Below, piece after piece: positions 23,184 through 32,659 of a DNA stretch of 64,000 bases. Location of the stretch: assembly GCF_026965535.1 (NCBI RefSeq), contig NZ_CP114039.1:7006001-7070000 (forward strand), read 5' to 3'. The notes beneath the pieces are model-generated. The model was given only the letters and a program-made list of their open reading frames with translations. It had not been told where the DNA came from and searched no databases. The position numbers and the translations under genes were made by a program. Source of the stretch: Corallococcus sp. NCRR (GTDB taxonomy: Bacteria > Myxococcota > Myxococcia > Myxococcales > Myxococcaceae). Within the stretch, counting starts at the first letter, position 1. Every line of letters begins with the position of its first letter.

Positions 23184-24427
23184 GGAAGGGCTCCAAAGCG
23201 AATGAGGGTCTTCATTCCGAAGTCGCGTTGCGCCTGAAAGGACTGGCTGCTCAACCATTGCCGAACGGTCTGAGGGCCCGTTAGAACGACTTCCTTCGAT
23301 GAATAGTAGGCACTGATCCGTTGGTGGACGGATTCGTCAATCGCGATCACGTTCTCCGTGTTGTGCAGGGCCTGGGGACCGAAGCGCTGCACGTTGCCGT
23401 CCGTCTGCTCGACGATGTGGTGCCATTGCTTCCCGGAGCCCGCGGGCCCTCTTGCCCTCTTGAGGGCGCTGAAGGATCCCCAGGAGTTCGCGTTGGCCTG
23501 CGGGGTTCCGCTCCCCTTGACCGCCATGGCGACCACCGTGGACGGCAGGGAGAGCGTGATGACTCCACCCGAGACGGCCACCGCCCTCACCTGATCAAGG
23601 CTCGCGACGTTGACGCCTACGCGTGAGGCCACCGCCGCGCCTCCCGGGAAATTCGGCAGCGTCGCTATCCGGGCCGCCAGCAACGACGCGCCGCCGGTCA
23701 TTCCGTGGCTCACGGCGACCGTAACCGAGAGGACCAGGACTCGCGCGATGGATGGACCTACCCGTGCTGCGAAGCGCTGGCCGGATGCATCCAGCTCCTT
23801 CCACGTGGAGGCCTGGTCCGTGGCGAGCTTCAGGTCCTGGCTCGCCTCAATCAGCTCCAGGAACGTCTCCGCGCCCAGGTAGATCAGCAGCAGCGCGGAG
23901 ATGACCGCAGCGCCCTTGGTGAAGGCGGGTTCGGGATTCGCGGCCAACGCAGCCCAGGTCACCAGGCCCGTGGCGATCACCGAGTAGAAGAGCTGCGGCG
24001 CCAGCGTCTCCTCCACGGCCCTCGCGATGCTCGCCTTGAGCGGGTCGAGGGACAACGTCAGCGCCACGCCGAACTTGTCCCAGTCGCTCAGCCCCACCAC
24101 GTCTTCGAGCAACGAGATGCAGCCACCCCGACGGACTCCCGGCTCGCAGAAGCCCCCGAAGGCACGGTCCGTATCCTCCGTGACGTAGGAAGCGCGCACC
24201 CATTCGCCGGACCGTGAAGCCCGAAGGCGCAGGGGCGTCACCAGCACCAACCCGGTCAGCGCCTCCTCGAAGGCGCCCTCCCCCACCGTCACCGCCCGGC
24301 CGGAAGAAGGCGGGCTGTACTCGATGGGTGCACCTTCGCCCGTATCCAGCCGCACCCTGCCCCTCGGGGCGGCACACGCCCCCAGCAAGGCGAGAAGCAG
24401 GACAGCGAGCTGGACTCGAAAGGCCAT
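23180..24427 (-). CDS. SitA-like lipoprotein toxin with C-terminal HNH-type nuclease domain
   Basis: 415 aa from ATG at 24427. The signal MAFRVQLAVLLLALLGAC ends in a lipobox (LGAC). The middle is hydrophobic and Ala/Leu-rich, with possible membrane-penetrating segments (about 125-280). The last 80 residues look like an HNH-type nuclease: QWHHIVEQ (His336-His337), QALHNTENVIAID and VHQRIS (His368). The layout (lipoprotein leader, hydrophobic middle, nuclease tip, adjacent immunity gene) matches SitA polymorphic toxins. In Myxococcus xanthus those are delivered by TraA/TraB outer-membrane exchange between kin cells. The nuclease class is inferred from the HH...N...H spacing. Confidence 0.75.
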   Translation of the reverse strand: MAFRVQLAVLLLALLGACAAPRGRVRLDTGEGAPIEYSPPSSGRAVTVGEGAFEEALTGLVLVTPLRLRASRSGEWVRASYVTEDTDRAFGGFCEPGVRRGGCISLLEDVVGLSDWDKFGVALTLSLDPLKASIARAVEETLAPQLFYSVIATGLVTWAALAANPEPAFTKGAAVISALLLIYLGAETFLELIEASQDLKLATDQASTWKELDASGQRFAARVGPSIARVLVLSVTVAVSHGMTGGASLLAARIATLPNFPGGAAVASRVGVNVASLDQVRAVAVSGGVITLSLPSTVVAMAVKGSGTPQANANSWGSFSALKRARGPAGSGKQWHHIVEQTDGNVQRFGPQALHNTENVIAIDESVHQRISAYYSSKEVVLTGPQTVRQWLSSQSFQAQRDFGMKTLIRFGALP

Positions 24428-24610
24428 GGACCCCTCCGGGTCCACTCCCTAGCGTGTGACTCGCCCCCAGGGGAAGCCCGGCGGGTCCTCGAAGAACGGA
24501 GCACACACCTGTGGACGTGCGCGTCTACGGGCGGCTGGGCGACGAGGCGCATGCCTGGCTCCGGAAGATGAACACCGTGAGCAAGGTCTTCGAGAGCCCC
24601 GTGGCGGGCT

Positions 24611-25054
24611 TCAGCGCGCGTCGGCCATCTTCTTGTCGGACACCAGCACCCAGACCGAGTCCGTCTTGTCGCTGTAGAACAGCGTGATGGCCACGTGGCG
24701 CGCGCCGTGCGCGAAGCGGAAGACGAAGCCGAACGTCTGGTAGAGCTTCTTCGCCCTTACGCCCTCCTGGAACAGGCCGAAGAACTGCCGCACGCGCGTG
24801 CACGGCGCCACGTCGTAGAAGAAGTTCTTGCCGATCTGCTCGCGAGCCTGGATGCGCGCCAGCGCGGCCTCGGTCCGGTTGAACTTGAGGATCCGCCCTT
24901 GCCCGTCGAGCTGGATCATCCCCAGCGGGAGGTGATCCAGCTCCACCTCCGACATGCCGTCGACGCGCTGGATGAGCGCGTCGAGCGACTCCAACGAGGG
25001 CGCTTGCAGGGGAAAGGGTTCGCCAGTGGGGGGCGTGTGCGGGGTCGGGTTCAT
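24611..25054 (-). CDS. photoactive yellow protein (PYP)-like PAS sensor
   Basis: 147 aa from ATG at 25054. The core aligns by eye with Halorhodospira PYP: LPLGMIQLDGQGRILKFN, then REQIGKNFFYDVAPCT. Cys85 matches the Cys69 that holds the p-coumaroyl chromophore, and Glu62 matches Glu46. Tyr42 is replaced by Phe58. An Asn/Lys-rich beta strand ending in VWVLV follows, as in PYP. An N-terminal extension of about 40 residues precedes the core. PYP is a blue-light sensor, but the family in non-phototrophs sometimes works without a chromophore. No p-coumarate-forming genes were seen nearby. The gene stands alone in orientation with its neighbours. Confidence 0.8.
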   Translation of the reverse strand: MNPTPHTPPTGEPFPLQAPSLESLDALIQRVDGMSEVELDHLPLGMIQLDGQGRILKFNRTEAALARIQAREQIGKNFFYDVAPCTRVRQFFGLFQEGVRAKKLYQTFGFVFRFAHGARHVAITLFYSDKTDSVWVLVSDKKMADAR

Positions 25055-25182
25055 GCGCGCACCGTAGAAGACGTCCGCGCCGGCACGTCCGTGCGATGGC
25101 GGTGTTCAACGTTTGATCGTTGGGTGGTGTGCTTCCACCCGCGAACGACCCTCCGCTATCCGACGAATGCCCCCCGCGCGCC

Positions 25183-25926
25183 TCAGCTCGCGGCGCGCAG
25201 GGACACGCCCGCGGTGCGGGTCGCCGCGTCCACCCGTCCGAGCCATGCGCTCAAGCGCTCGCGCCGCTCCACCTCCGCGCCCTGCCAGGGCGTCAGCGGC
25301 GTCCGAAAGCTCTGCATCTGCCCGAACAGGGCCAGGTCCGCCACGCTCAGCGCCCCTGACAGCCAGAAGCCCTGCTCCGGCGCCCGCGCGTCCAGTTGAT
25401 CCAACAGCGCCCCGAACCGGCGCCAGCAGGCCTCCGGGCCCGCGCGCCAGACGTCCCGCGCCACCAGCCGCTCCACCTGCTTGCGGCGGATCAGCGTCGG
25501 CACCACCGCGCGCACCGGCGCCGGCATGAAGTGGAAGAACGTGGCGCGCGTCCGCGGCCAGTTGCGGTCATCCGCCCAGCGGGACGCGACCAGGAAGCCG
25601 TTGAGGGACGTGTCCGCCAGCTCCTCCCAGAGCAGCGCCTCCGGAGAGGCGTCGATGCGGCCCGGCGCGAGCTGCTGGATGCGCGCGAGGATGGCCGTGG
25701 AGTCCGGCACCGCCTCCTTCCCCACCAGCAACACCGGCACCTGGCCGGTGGGGTTGTGCGCGCGGTGCGAGGCCGGGTTGTCCGCGCAGCCTCGGGCGTA
25801 TGGCAGCCCCGCGTACTTCAGGGCCCGGTGGGCCTTGAGGCAGAAGGGAGAGTAGCTCTCGATTCCCGGCAGGCCGGTGTCGGCCAGCTCCAATAGGGTC
25901 AGCGGTGGCAAGGCGTTCGGGGTCAT
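25183..25926 (-). CDS. glutathione S-transferase family protein
   Basis: 247 aa. The N-terminal thioredoxin-fold part reads GIESYSPFCLKAHRALKYAGLPY with an SPFC site, then a typical NPTGQVPVLLV cis-Pro segment and PDSTAILARI. The C-terminal half is the helical domain with a GFWLSGALSVADLALFGQ motif, a variant of the GST S-x-A-D-x-x-L signature. GSTs conjugate or transfer glutathione or serve as chaperone-like sensors. It has 128 bp to the PYP-like gene and 57 bp to the gene on its other side. A Grx-like or maleylacetoacetate-isomerase-like role cannot be excluded. Confidence 0.8.
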   Translation of the reverse strand: MTPNALPPLTLLELADTGLPGIESYSPFCLKAHRALKYAGLPYARGCADNPASHRAHNPTGQVPVLLVGKEAVPDSTAILARIQQLAPGRIDASPEALLWEELADTSLNGFLVASRWADDRNWPRTRATFFHFMPAPVRAVVPTLIRRKQVERLVARDVWRAGPEACWRRFGALLDQLDARAPEQGFWLSGALSVADLALFGQMQSFRTPLTPWQGAEVERRERLSAWLGRVDAATRTAGVSLRAAS

Positions 25927-25983
25927 GAAGCCACCCTGGGCCCACCTTGTGACAGCCGTTTGTCAGGATAGTGACCGCCCGGG

Positions 25984-27867
25984 TCAGCTGTCCCAGTGGA
26001 TGTCCAGCCACTTCAACCCGGGGATCTCCGCCTGGAACGGGGTGAGCATGAGCTTGCGGTAGTCCATCACCACCTGGGTCATCTTCTTCTCCAGGAACTT
26101 CCGAACCTCCGCGTTCCGCTCGAAGTAGTCGTCGACCCGCTTCAGGGCGTCCTGGATGCCGCGCATCTCCGTGCCGGTGTAGCCGTTGGTGAACTCTTCC
26201 CGCGTCCGCACGAGCATGAGGAAGGTGGTGAGCTCATCCGCGACGACCGGGGGGATGAACTCGTAGTGCATGGCGATGAAGGCGGCGATCTCGTTCTTCG
26301 TGCCGCCCAGGAAGTTCGCGTTCGCCGGATCCAGCGAGGCGCCACTCAGGCTGTTGCAGTACGCCCGCATCACGTCCTTGATGGCCGCCAACTGGCGCAC
26401 GTCCGCGACGGATTGGATCTGGTAGTTCGTCAGGGGCTTGAGCTTGCTCCCGAGCTCCCCTTGCGGTGGAACGAGCATGAAGGACGCCGCGCCCAGGACG
26501 TCGAGTCGGCAGCGCTCGGAGAACTTCTTCCGCAGCCCGATGGCGGCCTCCTTCAGCGCGCCCTTGCGCCGCGACAGGCTCCGGAAGAGCCAGCCCTCGT
26601 CGTAGAGGGCCTCCAGCTTCGGGTCGTCGATCTTGTTGGACTTCACGTCCACCAGCTGGCTGTCGACCAGCAGCTTCGCCACCCCGGACGGGCTGTCGTT
26701 GACCTCGTTCCCGATGCAGTAGACGTAGACGTGGACGTCGTCGAGGGTGGTCAGGAGCGTCTTCGACTTGTTGCTCTCCACCTTGTAGGCCTTCACCTGG
26801 AGGGTCGTGCCCCCAGAGCTTTCGACCTCGGAGTAGCTCACGTTCTTCTGGAAGGTGGACGTCACCCCCCGGTTCAGGTGGGTCCCGTTCTGGGCGAGCT
26901 GGGGGGCATTCACGAGCAGGGAGTTGGCGAGGATGTTCACCCCGGAGCGCACCAGCCAGTGCACCTTGTGGCCGTACCGGATGGCCTGCTCGACCGCGTC
27001 GATGGCCGCGTTGCCGCCCTGGATGCAGATCGTCTTGCCCGTCTCCCCGCTCGTCGCCAGGTAGCGCATGAGCTGATCCATGTCCATGATGCGCCGGTCC
27101 TGCTCCCACCCCTGGGGGGCCTTGATGCCGTTGGCCTCCGTCGGCTTGAGGTAGCTGCCGTTGCCCGTCATGACGAGCAACTCGCGGGCCTTGATGGGCT
27201 CATCCACCTTCTCGAAGCTCGCCGGGGCGAAGGTGATCTCGAAGTGCTTGTCGTCCTCGCCTCCGGCGTCCTTCCACTCGATCTTCGTCACGTGCCCCGA
27301 GATCCAGAGCAGGCCCAGGTTCATGGCGCGGGCCACCACGTTCAGCCACTCGTCCTTGAAGCTCTCGCGGGTCGTGTAGCCCTGTGACTGCTCGAACAAC
27401 ACCTCCTCGCCGAGCACGGGGTCGCTCGTGCGGAAGACCTTCTGCCACTCCTCCTTCACCTGGGCCCGGGTCTGGGAGTTCTGGAAGGAGGAGAGCGGCC
27501 GGGTGCTGATGACCTGGCGGGTGTGATTGACGACGTAGTTGCTGCCGCGCCCCGTCTGCGTGTCGCTCTTGGTGATGTGCCACGGGTTGCTCATGCCGAT
27601 GAGCACCGTGTTCGCGAACAACGCGCGCTTGGAGGTGAGGTCCAGGAGCGACTGGTCCTCCGGCGCCTTCTTCATGTCGATGTCCTTGTCACCGACGAAC
27701 ATCAGGTGCTCCAGCGCCTTCTTGCGGGACTCCAGGTCCTGGATTTCACCGAGCTGCTGCTTGAGCTGCTCCCGGATGCCCGACGTGAGGTCGGACCCCA
27801 TGCGCGCATCGAGGTAATACATGGCACCGCCACCGGCTCCGATGATGGCCTTGTCGAAGATGGGCAT
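25984..27867 (-). CDS. large dinucleotide-binding (FAD/NAD(P)-type) protein
   Basis: 627 aa. An N-terminal Rossmann start IIGAGGGAMYYLDAR (residues about 8-22) and a second dinucleotide fold CIQGGNAAIDAVEQAIRYG (281-299), followed by KVHWLVRSG, are what a flavin-dependent monooxygenase or oxidoreductase shows. The VYCIGNE segment near 385 fits the third conserved strand. The C-terminal 230 residues are helical and unfamiliar. No signal peptide is seen. It follows a lipoprotein with one c-haem site by 24 bp, so the two probably share a pathway. Substrate is unknown; several catalytic signatures of known classes are absent. Confidence 0.6.
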   Translation of the reverse strand: MPIFDKAIIGAGGGAMYYLDARMGSDLTSGIREQLKQQLGEIQDLESRKKALEHLMFVGDKDIDMKKAPEDQSLLDLTSKRALFANTVLIGMSNPWHITKSDTQTGRGSNYVVNHTRQVISTRPLSSFQNSQTRAQVKEEWQKVFRTSDPVLGEEVLFEQSQGYTTRESFKDEWLNVVARAMNLGLLWISGHVTKIEWKDAGGEDDKHFEITFAPASFEKVDEPIKARELLVMTGNGSYLKPTEANGIKAPQGWEQDRRIMDMDQLMRYLATSGETGKTICIQGGNAAIDAVEQAIRYGHKVHWLVRSGVNILANSLLVNAPQLAQNGTHLNRGVTSTFQKNVSYSEVESSGGTTLQVKAYKVESNKSKTLLTTLDDVHVYVYCIGNEVNDSPSGVAKLLVDSQLVDVKSNKIDDPKLEALYDEGWLFRSLSRRKGALKEAAIGLRKKFSERCRLDVLGAASFMLVPPQGELGSKLKPLTNYQIQSVADVRQLAAIKDVMRAYCNSLSGASLDPANANFLGGTKNEIAAFIAMHYEFIPPVVADELTTFLMLVRTREEFTNGYTGTEMRGIQDALKRVDDYFERNAEVRKFLEKKMTQVVMDYRKLMLTPFQAEIPGLKWLDIHWDS

Positions 27868-27891
27868 GGAGTCCTCCCCGAGGTCACGGGT

Positions 27892-29415
27892 CTACTGGCC
27901 GTTGTACTTGAGGTCGCGCGGATTGACGGTCGGCTTGCCGCGGAGCTGGTCGGCGGCCTCGAAGGCCTTCATGCCGCTGTTGCCCTGCGTCGCCTGCTGC
28001 CACGCGGGCAGCGACTTGAAGGCGAAGACCATGTCGAAGTCCATGGGCACCGTCCCGGGATCCAGCGGCACGTTGCCCGGATTGTTCTGGAACCACTTCA
28101 GCCACGCCGTCGAACCGGGCTGCTCGAGGACCAGTGCGTCGCCCACGACCGTCGGCGGCATCGTGGTGGTGGGCAGGAGGAACGTCTTCATGGGCCACTC
28201 GGCCACGCTGTGGCAGCTCATGCACGACGAGGCCTGCACGGCGGGCACGATCTGCCCGTTGATGGAGGCCGGGGCCACCACCGCGCCGTCGTTCGGGCCG
28301 GACAGTCGGCCGCCCCACCCCAGCGTCGCCGTGGAGTACGCGGGCGCCGCGGGGTTGATGACCGTCTCCTGCAGCGGCATGGTCGGGTTCAGCGTGGAGT
28401 TGACGTTGGGATCATCCCCCCACATCGCGCCCAGGGGGATCATCTTGTCCCACGGGCTGCCCGGCACGCGCATGTCATAGACGAGCGTGGAGAACACCCA
28501 GCCCGTCTTGGGCGCCGTCTTGGTGTCCTTGACGATGATGTCGAACTGCATGATGGACGCGTTCATCGTCACCGGCTCCGCGCCGGAGGGGCCGTTGGGC
28601 GGCGGCACGTAGACGGGCCACAGCGACGCGCCCTGCATCACCGGCCAGTCCTTGGCCAGCGCGCTCGTCAGGGCCACCTTGATGACGATGGAGCCTTCCG
28701 GGAACTGCGCGGACGTGTTGGTGAGCGTGGGGTTCATGGCCGTCTTGCCCCACACCTGCCCCAGCGCGTACGCCGCAACCTTGTCGTAGTAGGTCAGCAC
28801 GTACGTCGTCATGTCGACCTTGAGGCCGGACGCGGCGAAGGTGGCCGCGGGGAACTCGGAGCCCACGTACGTGCCGTGGATGCTCTCACGGATGGAGGCG
28901 AGCCACGGCTCGTTGTACCAACCCTCCTTCGCCGCGTCCCACCGGCGGTAGTCGTAGAGCAGCGTCTGCATGGACGGCGCGATGTACGCCTTCAGCGCGT
29001 TGACGTACGCGAGCGCGTTCGCCTTGGAGATGGGCTGCCCCTTGAGCGCGGCGATCCACGGCGGGTTGGCCGGCGGCGCCACGGGCGTCTGCGGATAGTC
29101 GTGGCTCAGGCTGAACAGCGGGCCCTGGTACTGCCACGACGGCGGGATGTTGCCGTTGTTGTCCGCGAAGGGGTTGGCGTTCACGCCGCTGCGCTCGAAG
29201 GCCTCACGGGCCACGGCGAACGGCGTGCGCGCCTTGGAGGACGCCTCGGGGGTGGTGGCGGAGGCCGGCACCACGTTGGCGGTGGGCGCCTTCTTGGGCG
29301 GCGGCTTCGCTTCCGCCGCGTTCGCCTCCGGCATCTTGCATCCGGAGAGGGACAGCGCCACGCAGCCGGTGAGGGCCAGGGCGCCTGACATCAGGGATTG
29401 GCGAGAACGCTTCAT
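27892..29415 (-). CDS. lipoprotein with a single c-type haem site
   Basis: 507 aa from ATG at 29415, chosen because it begins a lipoprotein signal, MKRSRQSLMSGALALTGC, with a second lipobox-like LSLSGC (Cys26) just after. Which Cys is lipidated is uncertain. One CxxCH haem-attachment site, CMSCH, lies at 398-402, typical of cytochrome c. Residues 45-390 are large and Pro-rich with no obvious domain. It probably sits at the outer or inner membrane facing the periplasm. The following gene, 24 bp on, encodes the dinucleotide-binding protein, suggesting an extracytoplasmic oxidation pathway, though a cytoplasmic flavoprotein would need a carrier. Confidence 0.65.
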   Translation of the reverse strand: MKRSRQSLMSGALALTGCVALSLSGCKMPEANAAEAKPPPKKAPTANVVPASATTPEASSKARTPFAVAREAFERSGVNANPFADNNGNIPPSWQYQGPLFSLSHDYPQTPVAPPANPPWIAALKGQPISKANALAYVNALKAYIAPSMQTLLYDYRRWDAAKEGWYNEPWLASIRESIHGTYVGSEFPAATFAASGLKVDMTTYVLTYYDKVAAYALGQVWGKTAMNPTLTNTSAQFPEGSIVIKVALTSALAKDWPVMQGASLWPVYVPPPNGPSGAEPVTMNASIMQFDIIVKDTKTAPKTGWVFSTLVYDMRVPGSPWDKMIPLGAMWGDDPNVNSTLNPTMPLQETVINPAAPAYSTATLGWGGRLSGPNDGAVVAPASINGQIVPAVQASSCMSCHSVAEWPMKTFLLPTTTMPPTVVGDALVLEQPGSTAWLKWFQNNPGNVPLDPGTVPMDFDMVFAFKSLPAWQQATQGNSGMKAFEAADQLRGKPTVNPRDLKYNGQ

Positions 29416-29674
29416 GGACGAGCAGACCTTCGTGGGCCACACCGCGCCCGGGTGGGGTGGAACGCGACGACCGTGCGACAGGACAGCGGACGCCATGTCC
29501 GCCGCCGCCGTCCTGCACTGCACAAGGCGATCCACTTCCCCGAAATGCTGCGCTTCCTCTGCGAACCGCCTTCAGCGGCACGCGGCCGCGCTCAGCGCGC
29601 GTCTCCACCGCAAGCGATTGCGTTCGCGCGCGACGCAAGCGCCACGCGCACCTCCCCCAGGTCCCGGGTCCCCC

Positions 29675-30613
<939 letters not shown>

Positions 30614-30840
30614 GGTCCGCGGAGGGTAGCGAAGAAGCGCGACGGGGCAACTCCCCGGCCGGTGGCCGGGTCCCGTCTCGCGTCCCGCTCGATGTTCATC
30701 TTCTGTGCGGACGCCATGAGGGTCCAGCAGCCCGCCTGGAGTGCCTCGCCGGGCAATGGGTCCGTGCCCCGGCCATCCCGAAGCTCATTCGCATCCGGAC
30801 GCGGCTGGCCCGCTTCCGGCAACCCAATCAAGGAGCTGCG

Positions 30841-31257
30841 ATGCGTTCGAGCGGATGGATGCGGATGGGAATCCTGGCGATGTTGACGATGGCGACGCCG
30901 GTGTTGGCGCAGGATGACTCGGAGCCCAAGAAGCCCGCGGGCTCCGCGCAGTCGGGTGGGGCCGTCTCCATGCCCAGCGACGAGGAGCTCGCGCAGGCGG
31001 AGGCCGAGGCCAAGGAGTCCTCCAAGGCCGAAGGCACCCTGGAGATCATCAAGCCCAGGGCGAGGACGTTGCTGCCCGAGCAGGAGTTCATCGTGAAGCA
31101 ATCCGCGGGGCGGGATCTGAAGTTCCGTTTCAACAAGAAGACGGACAAGGAGCTCGCGCAGCAGTTCAGCGAGCTGCAGAACGGCGACCAGGTGACCGTG
31201 TCCTACAACATCGACAAGGAGGGCAATCGCGTCATCCAGTCCCTGAAGAAGAAGTAG
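30841..31257 (+). CDS. small secreted protein, paralogue of the next gene
   Basis: 138 aa, ATG at 30841 after an AAGGAG ribosome site. A signal peptide is present (MRMGILAMLTMATPVLAQ). Residues 40-65 are Ala/Glu-rich. The C-terminal half, with DLKFRFNKKTDKELAQQFSEL, NGDQVTVSYNIDKEG and a Lys-rich end, resembles a small beta-barrel of OB or DUF5666 type. The next gene has the same C-terminal layout, so the two appear to be tandem duplicates. Function is unknown; an envelope stress or polymer-binding role is a guess. Confidence 0.65.
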   Translation: MRSSGWMRMGILAMLTMATPVLAQDDSEPKKPAGSAQSGGAVSMPSDEELAQAEAEAKESSKAEGTLEIIKPRARTLLPEQEFIVKQSAGRDLKFRFNKKTDKELAQQFSELQNGDQVTVSYNIDKEGNRVIQSLKKK

Positions 31258-31330
31258 TCCGCCCCCGCCGTTGCCTTCCTCCGTGAGCAAGGCCAGCATC
31301 CTCGCCCTCCCCCAACCCGGAGCGGCGAGG

Positions 31331-31624
31331 ATGCGCGGACAGGCATGGATGTGGATGACGGTGCTGATGCTCGGCTTCATGGGTGACAGCGCCCTGGCCC
31401 AGGCCACGAAGACCCGGGAGGGCAAGGTGAAGAGCGTCAGCCCGTCCAGCATCCAGTTGGAGGGCGCCACCGCGGACGCCCCGCCGCTCACCTACGTGGT
31501 GGACACGACGAAGCCCCAGCTCACGCAGGCGCTCCAGGGCATCAAGGCCGGAGACTCCGTGAGGCTGACCTACGCCCCCAACGACGTGGGCGCGAAGGTC
31601 GTCACGGACGTGCGGAAGCAGTAG
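31331..31624 (+). CDS. small secreted protein, paralogue of the previous gene
   Basis: 97 aa from ATG at 31331 (MRGQAWMWMTVLMLGFMGD), which starts a signal peptide ending near ALAQ; a longer frame would not. The mature part, with TREGKVKSVSPSSIQLEG, LTYVVDT and GDSVRLTYAPNDVG...VTDVRKQ, has the same GD-x-V-x-x-x-Y layout as the preceding protein. It lies 73 bp downstream of that gene in the same orientation. Function is unknown. Confidence 0.65.
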   Translation: MRGQAWMWMTVLMLGFMGDSALAQATKTREGKVKSVSPSSIQLEGATADAPPLTYVVDTTKPQLTQALQGIKAGDSVRLTYAPNDVGAKVVTDVRKQ

Positions 31625-31641
31625 CGCCAGCAGGCGGCCCC

Positions 31642-31664
31642 GGGCCCCTTCAGGCCTGGGGCCC
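31642..31664. terminator. candidate bidirectional terminator hairpin
   Basis: Arms GGGCCCC (31642-31648) and GGGGCCC (31658-31664) flank a 9-base loop (TTCAGGCCT) between two converging genes. The 3' end of the minus-strand gene lies inside it. There is no U run, so it could also be a GC-rich pause or a chance palindrome. Confidence 0.35.
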
Positions 31665-32636
31665 CGCCGAGGCCTCCTGGGCGTGCGCGCGCTCCAGCGC
31701 CTCCACCACCCAGGGCCAGCCCACCAGGATGTTGCCCGGCGAGCGCAGGCACGCGTCCGCCACCGCCAGCACCTCCGCCGGCCGCGAGCGCACCGCCAGC
31801 GCCAGGTGACGGCTGAGGAACGGGTGCGGCAGGTAGCTCAGGTTGTGGTGGCGCACCGGCACCCAGCGCAGCGTGGGCTTCCCGGTGAAGCGCTCCACCG
31901 CGTACGCCACCGCCTGCGCCAGCACCTCCAGCGCGTAGAACGGCAGCCGGAACGCGCACGTCAGGAAGGCCACCAGCGCGCTCGCCGCCACCGCGCCCGC
32001 GAAGGACGCCGTCGAGGCGCTGCTCCACACCAGCATGGGCACCAGGCTCGTGGCGATGGCCGCCACCTGCACGTTGCGCACGGACGGACCGCGACCGCTG
32101 CTCAGGCCGCCAATGCTGCCCGCGGACAGGCCGGACACGATGCCCAGACACAGGCCCACCGTCATCGCCGCCCCGCCTCCATGCTCCGGACCGAAGGCGC
32201 CGCCCGCCGTGGCGTGCAGCCCCGCCAGCATGGACACGCTCGCCAGCGAGCCCAGCAGCACCCCGGACGCGAGCCCCGACACCAGCGCCACCAGCAGCCC
32301 CACCGCGCTACACAGCGCCGCGGAGACCAGGTACACGCCCCGCATCGGCACGCCCATCAGCCGCAGCCCCAGCCCCGCGAGCACCGTGAGGGTGGGCGAC
32401 AACACGACGAGCAGGAGCAGCATCCGCGCCACGTAGGCCCCCGCGGCCCGGCCACCTTCGGCCTGTTCGCGCCACAGCTGCCCGATGCGGCCCGCCGGCG
32501 AGCGGATGCCCGCCTCGCGCAGCCGGTAATGCAAATCAATGGGCCGGAACACCAACAGGCCCAGCAGCGCGAGCGCGCCCGGCACCCGCTCCGGTGAGTC
32601 GACGACAGGCGTTGCTGGTAGGTCCCCCTCGGCCAA
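31650..32636 (-). CDS. multi-pass membrane protein of unknown function
   Basis: 328 aa. It has about six to seven hydrophobic segments (e.g. YVARMLLLLVVLSPTLTVLA, VYLVSAALCSAVGLLVALVSG, SFAGAVAASALVAFLTCAF) and a cytoplasmic or periplasmic C-terminal tail of about 80 residues. The N-terminus contains RPIDLHYRLREAGI and the C-terminus HHNLSYLPHPFLSRHLALAV. No known transporter signature was recognised. It lies 23 bp downstream of the Sua5/YciO gene on the same strand. Confidence 0.6.
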   Translation of the reverse strand: MAEGDLPATPVVDSPERVPGALALLGLLVFRPIDLHYRLREAGIRSPAGRIGQLWREQAEGGRAAGAYVARMLLLLVVLSPTLTVLAGLGLRLMGVPMRGVYLVSAALCSAVGLLVALVSGLASGVLLGSLASVSMLAGLHATAGGAFGPEHGGGAAMTVGLCLGIVSGLSAGSIGGLSSGRGPSVRNVQVAAIATSLVPMLVWSSASTASFAGAVAASALVAFLTCAFRLPFYALEVLAQAVAYAVERFTGKPTLRWVPVRHHNLSYLPHPFLSRHLALAVRSRPAEVLAVADACLRSPGNILVGWPWVVEALERAHAQEASAGPQA

Positions 32637-32659
32637 GACTTCCCCCTCTGGAATGGATT

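Noticed and set aside
29618-29638. Palindrome TTGCGT...ACGCAA upstream of the haem lipoprotein
   Set aside because: Arms of six bases in a CG-alternating stretch are expected by chance here.
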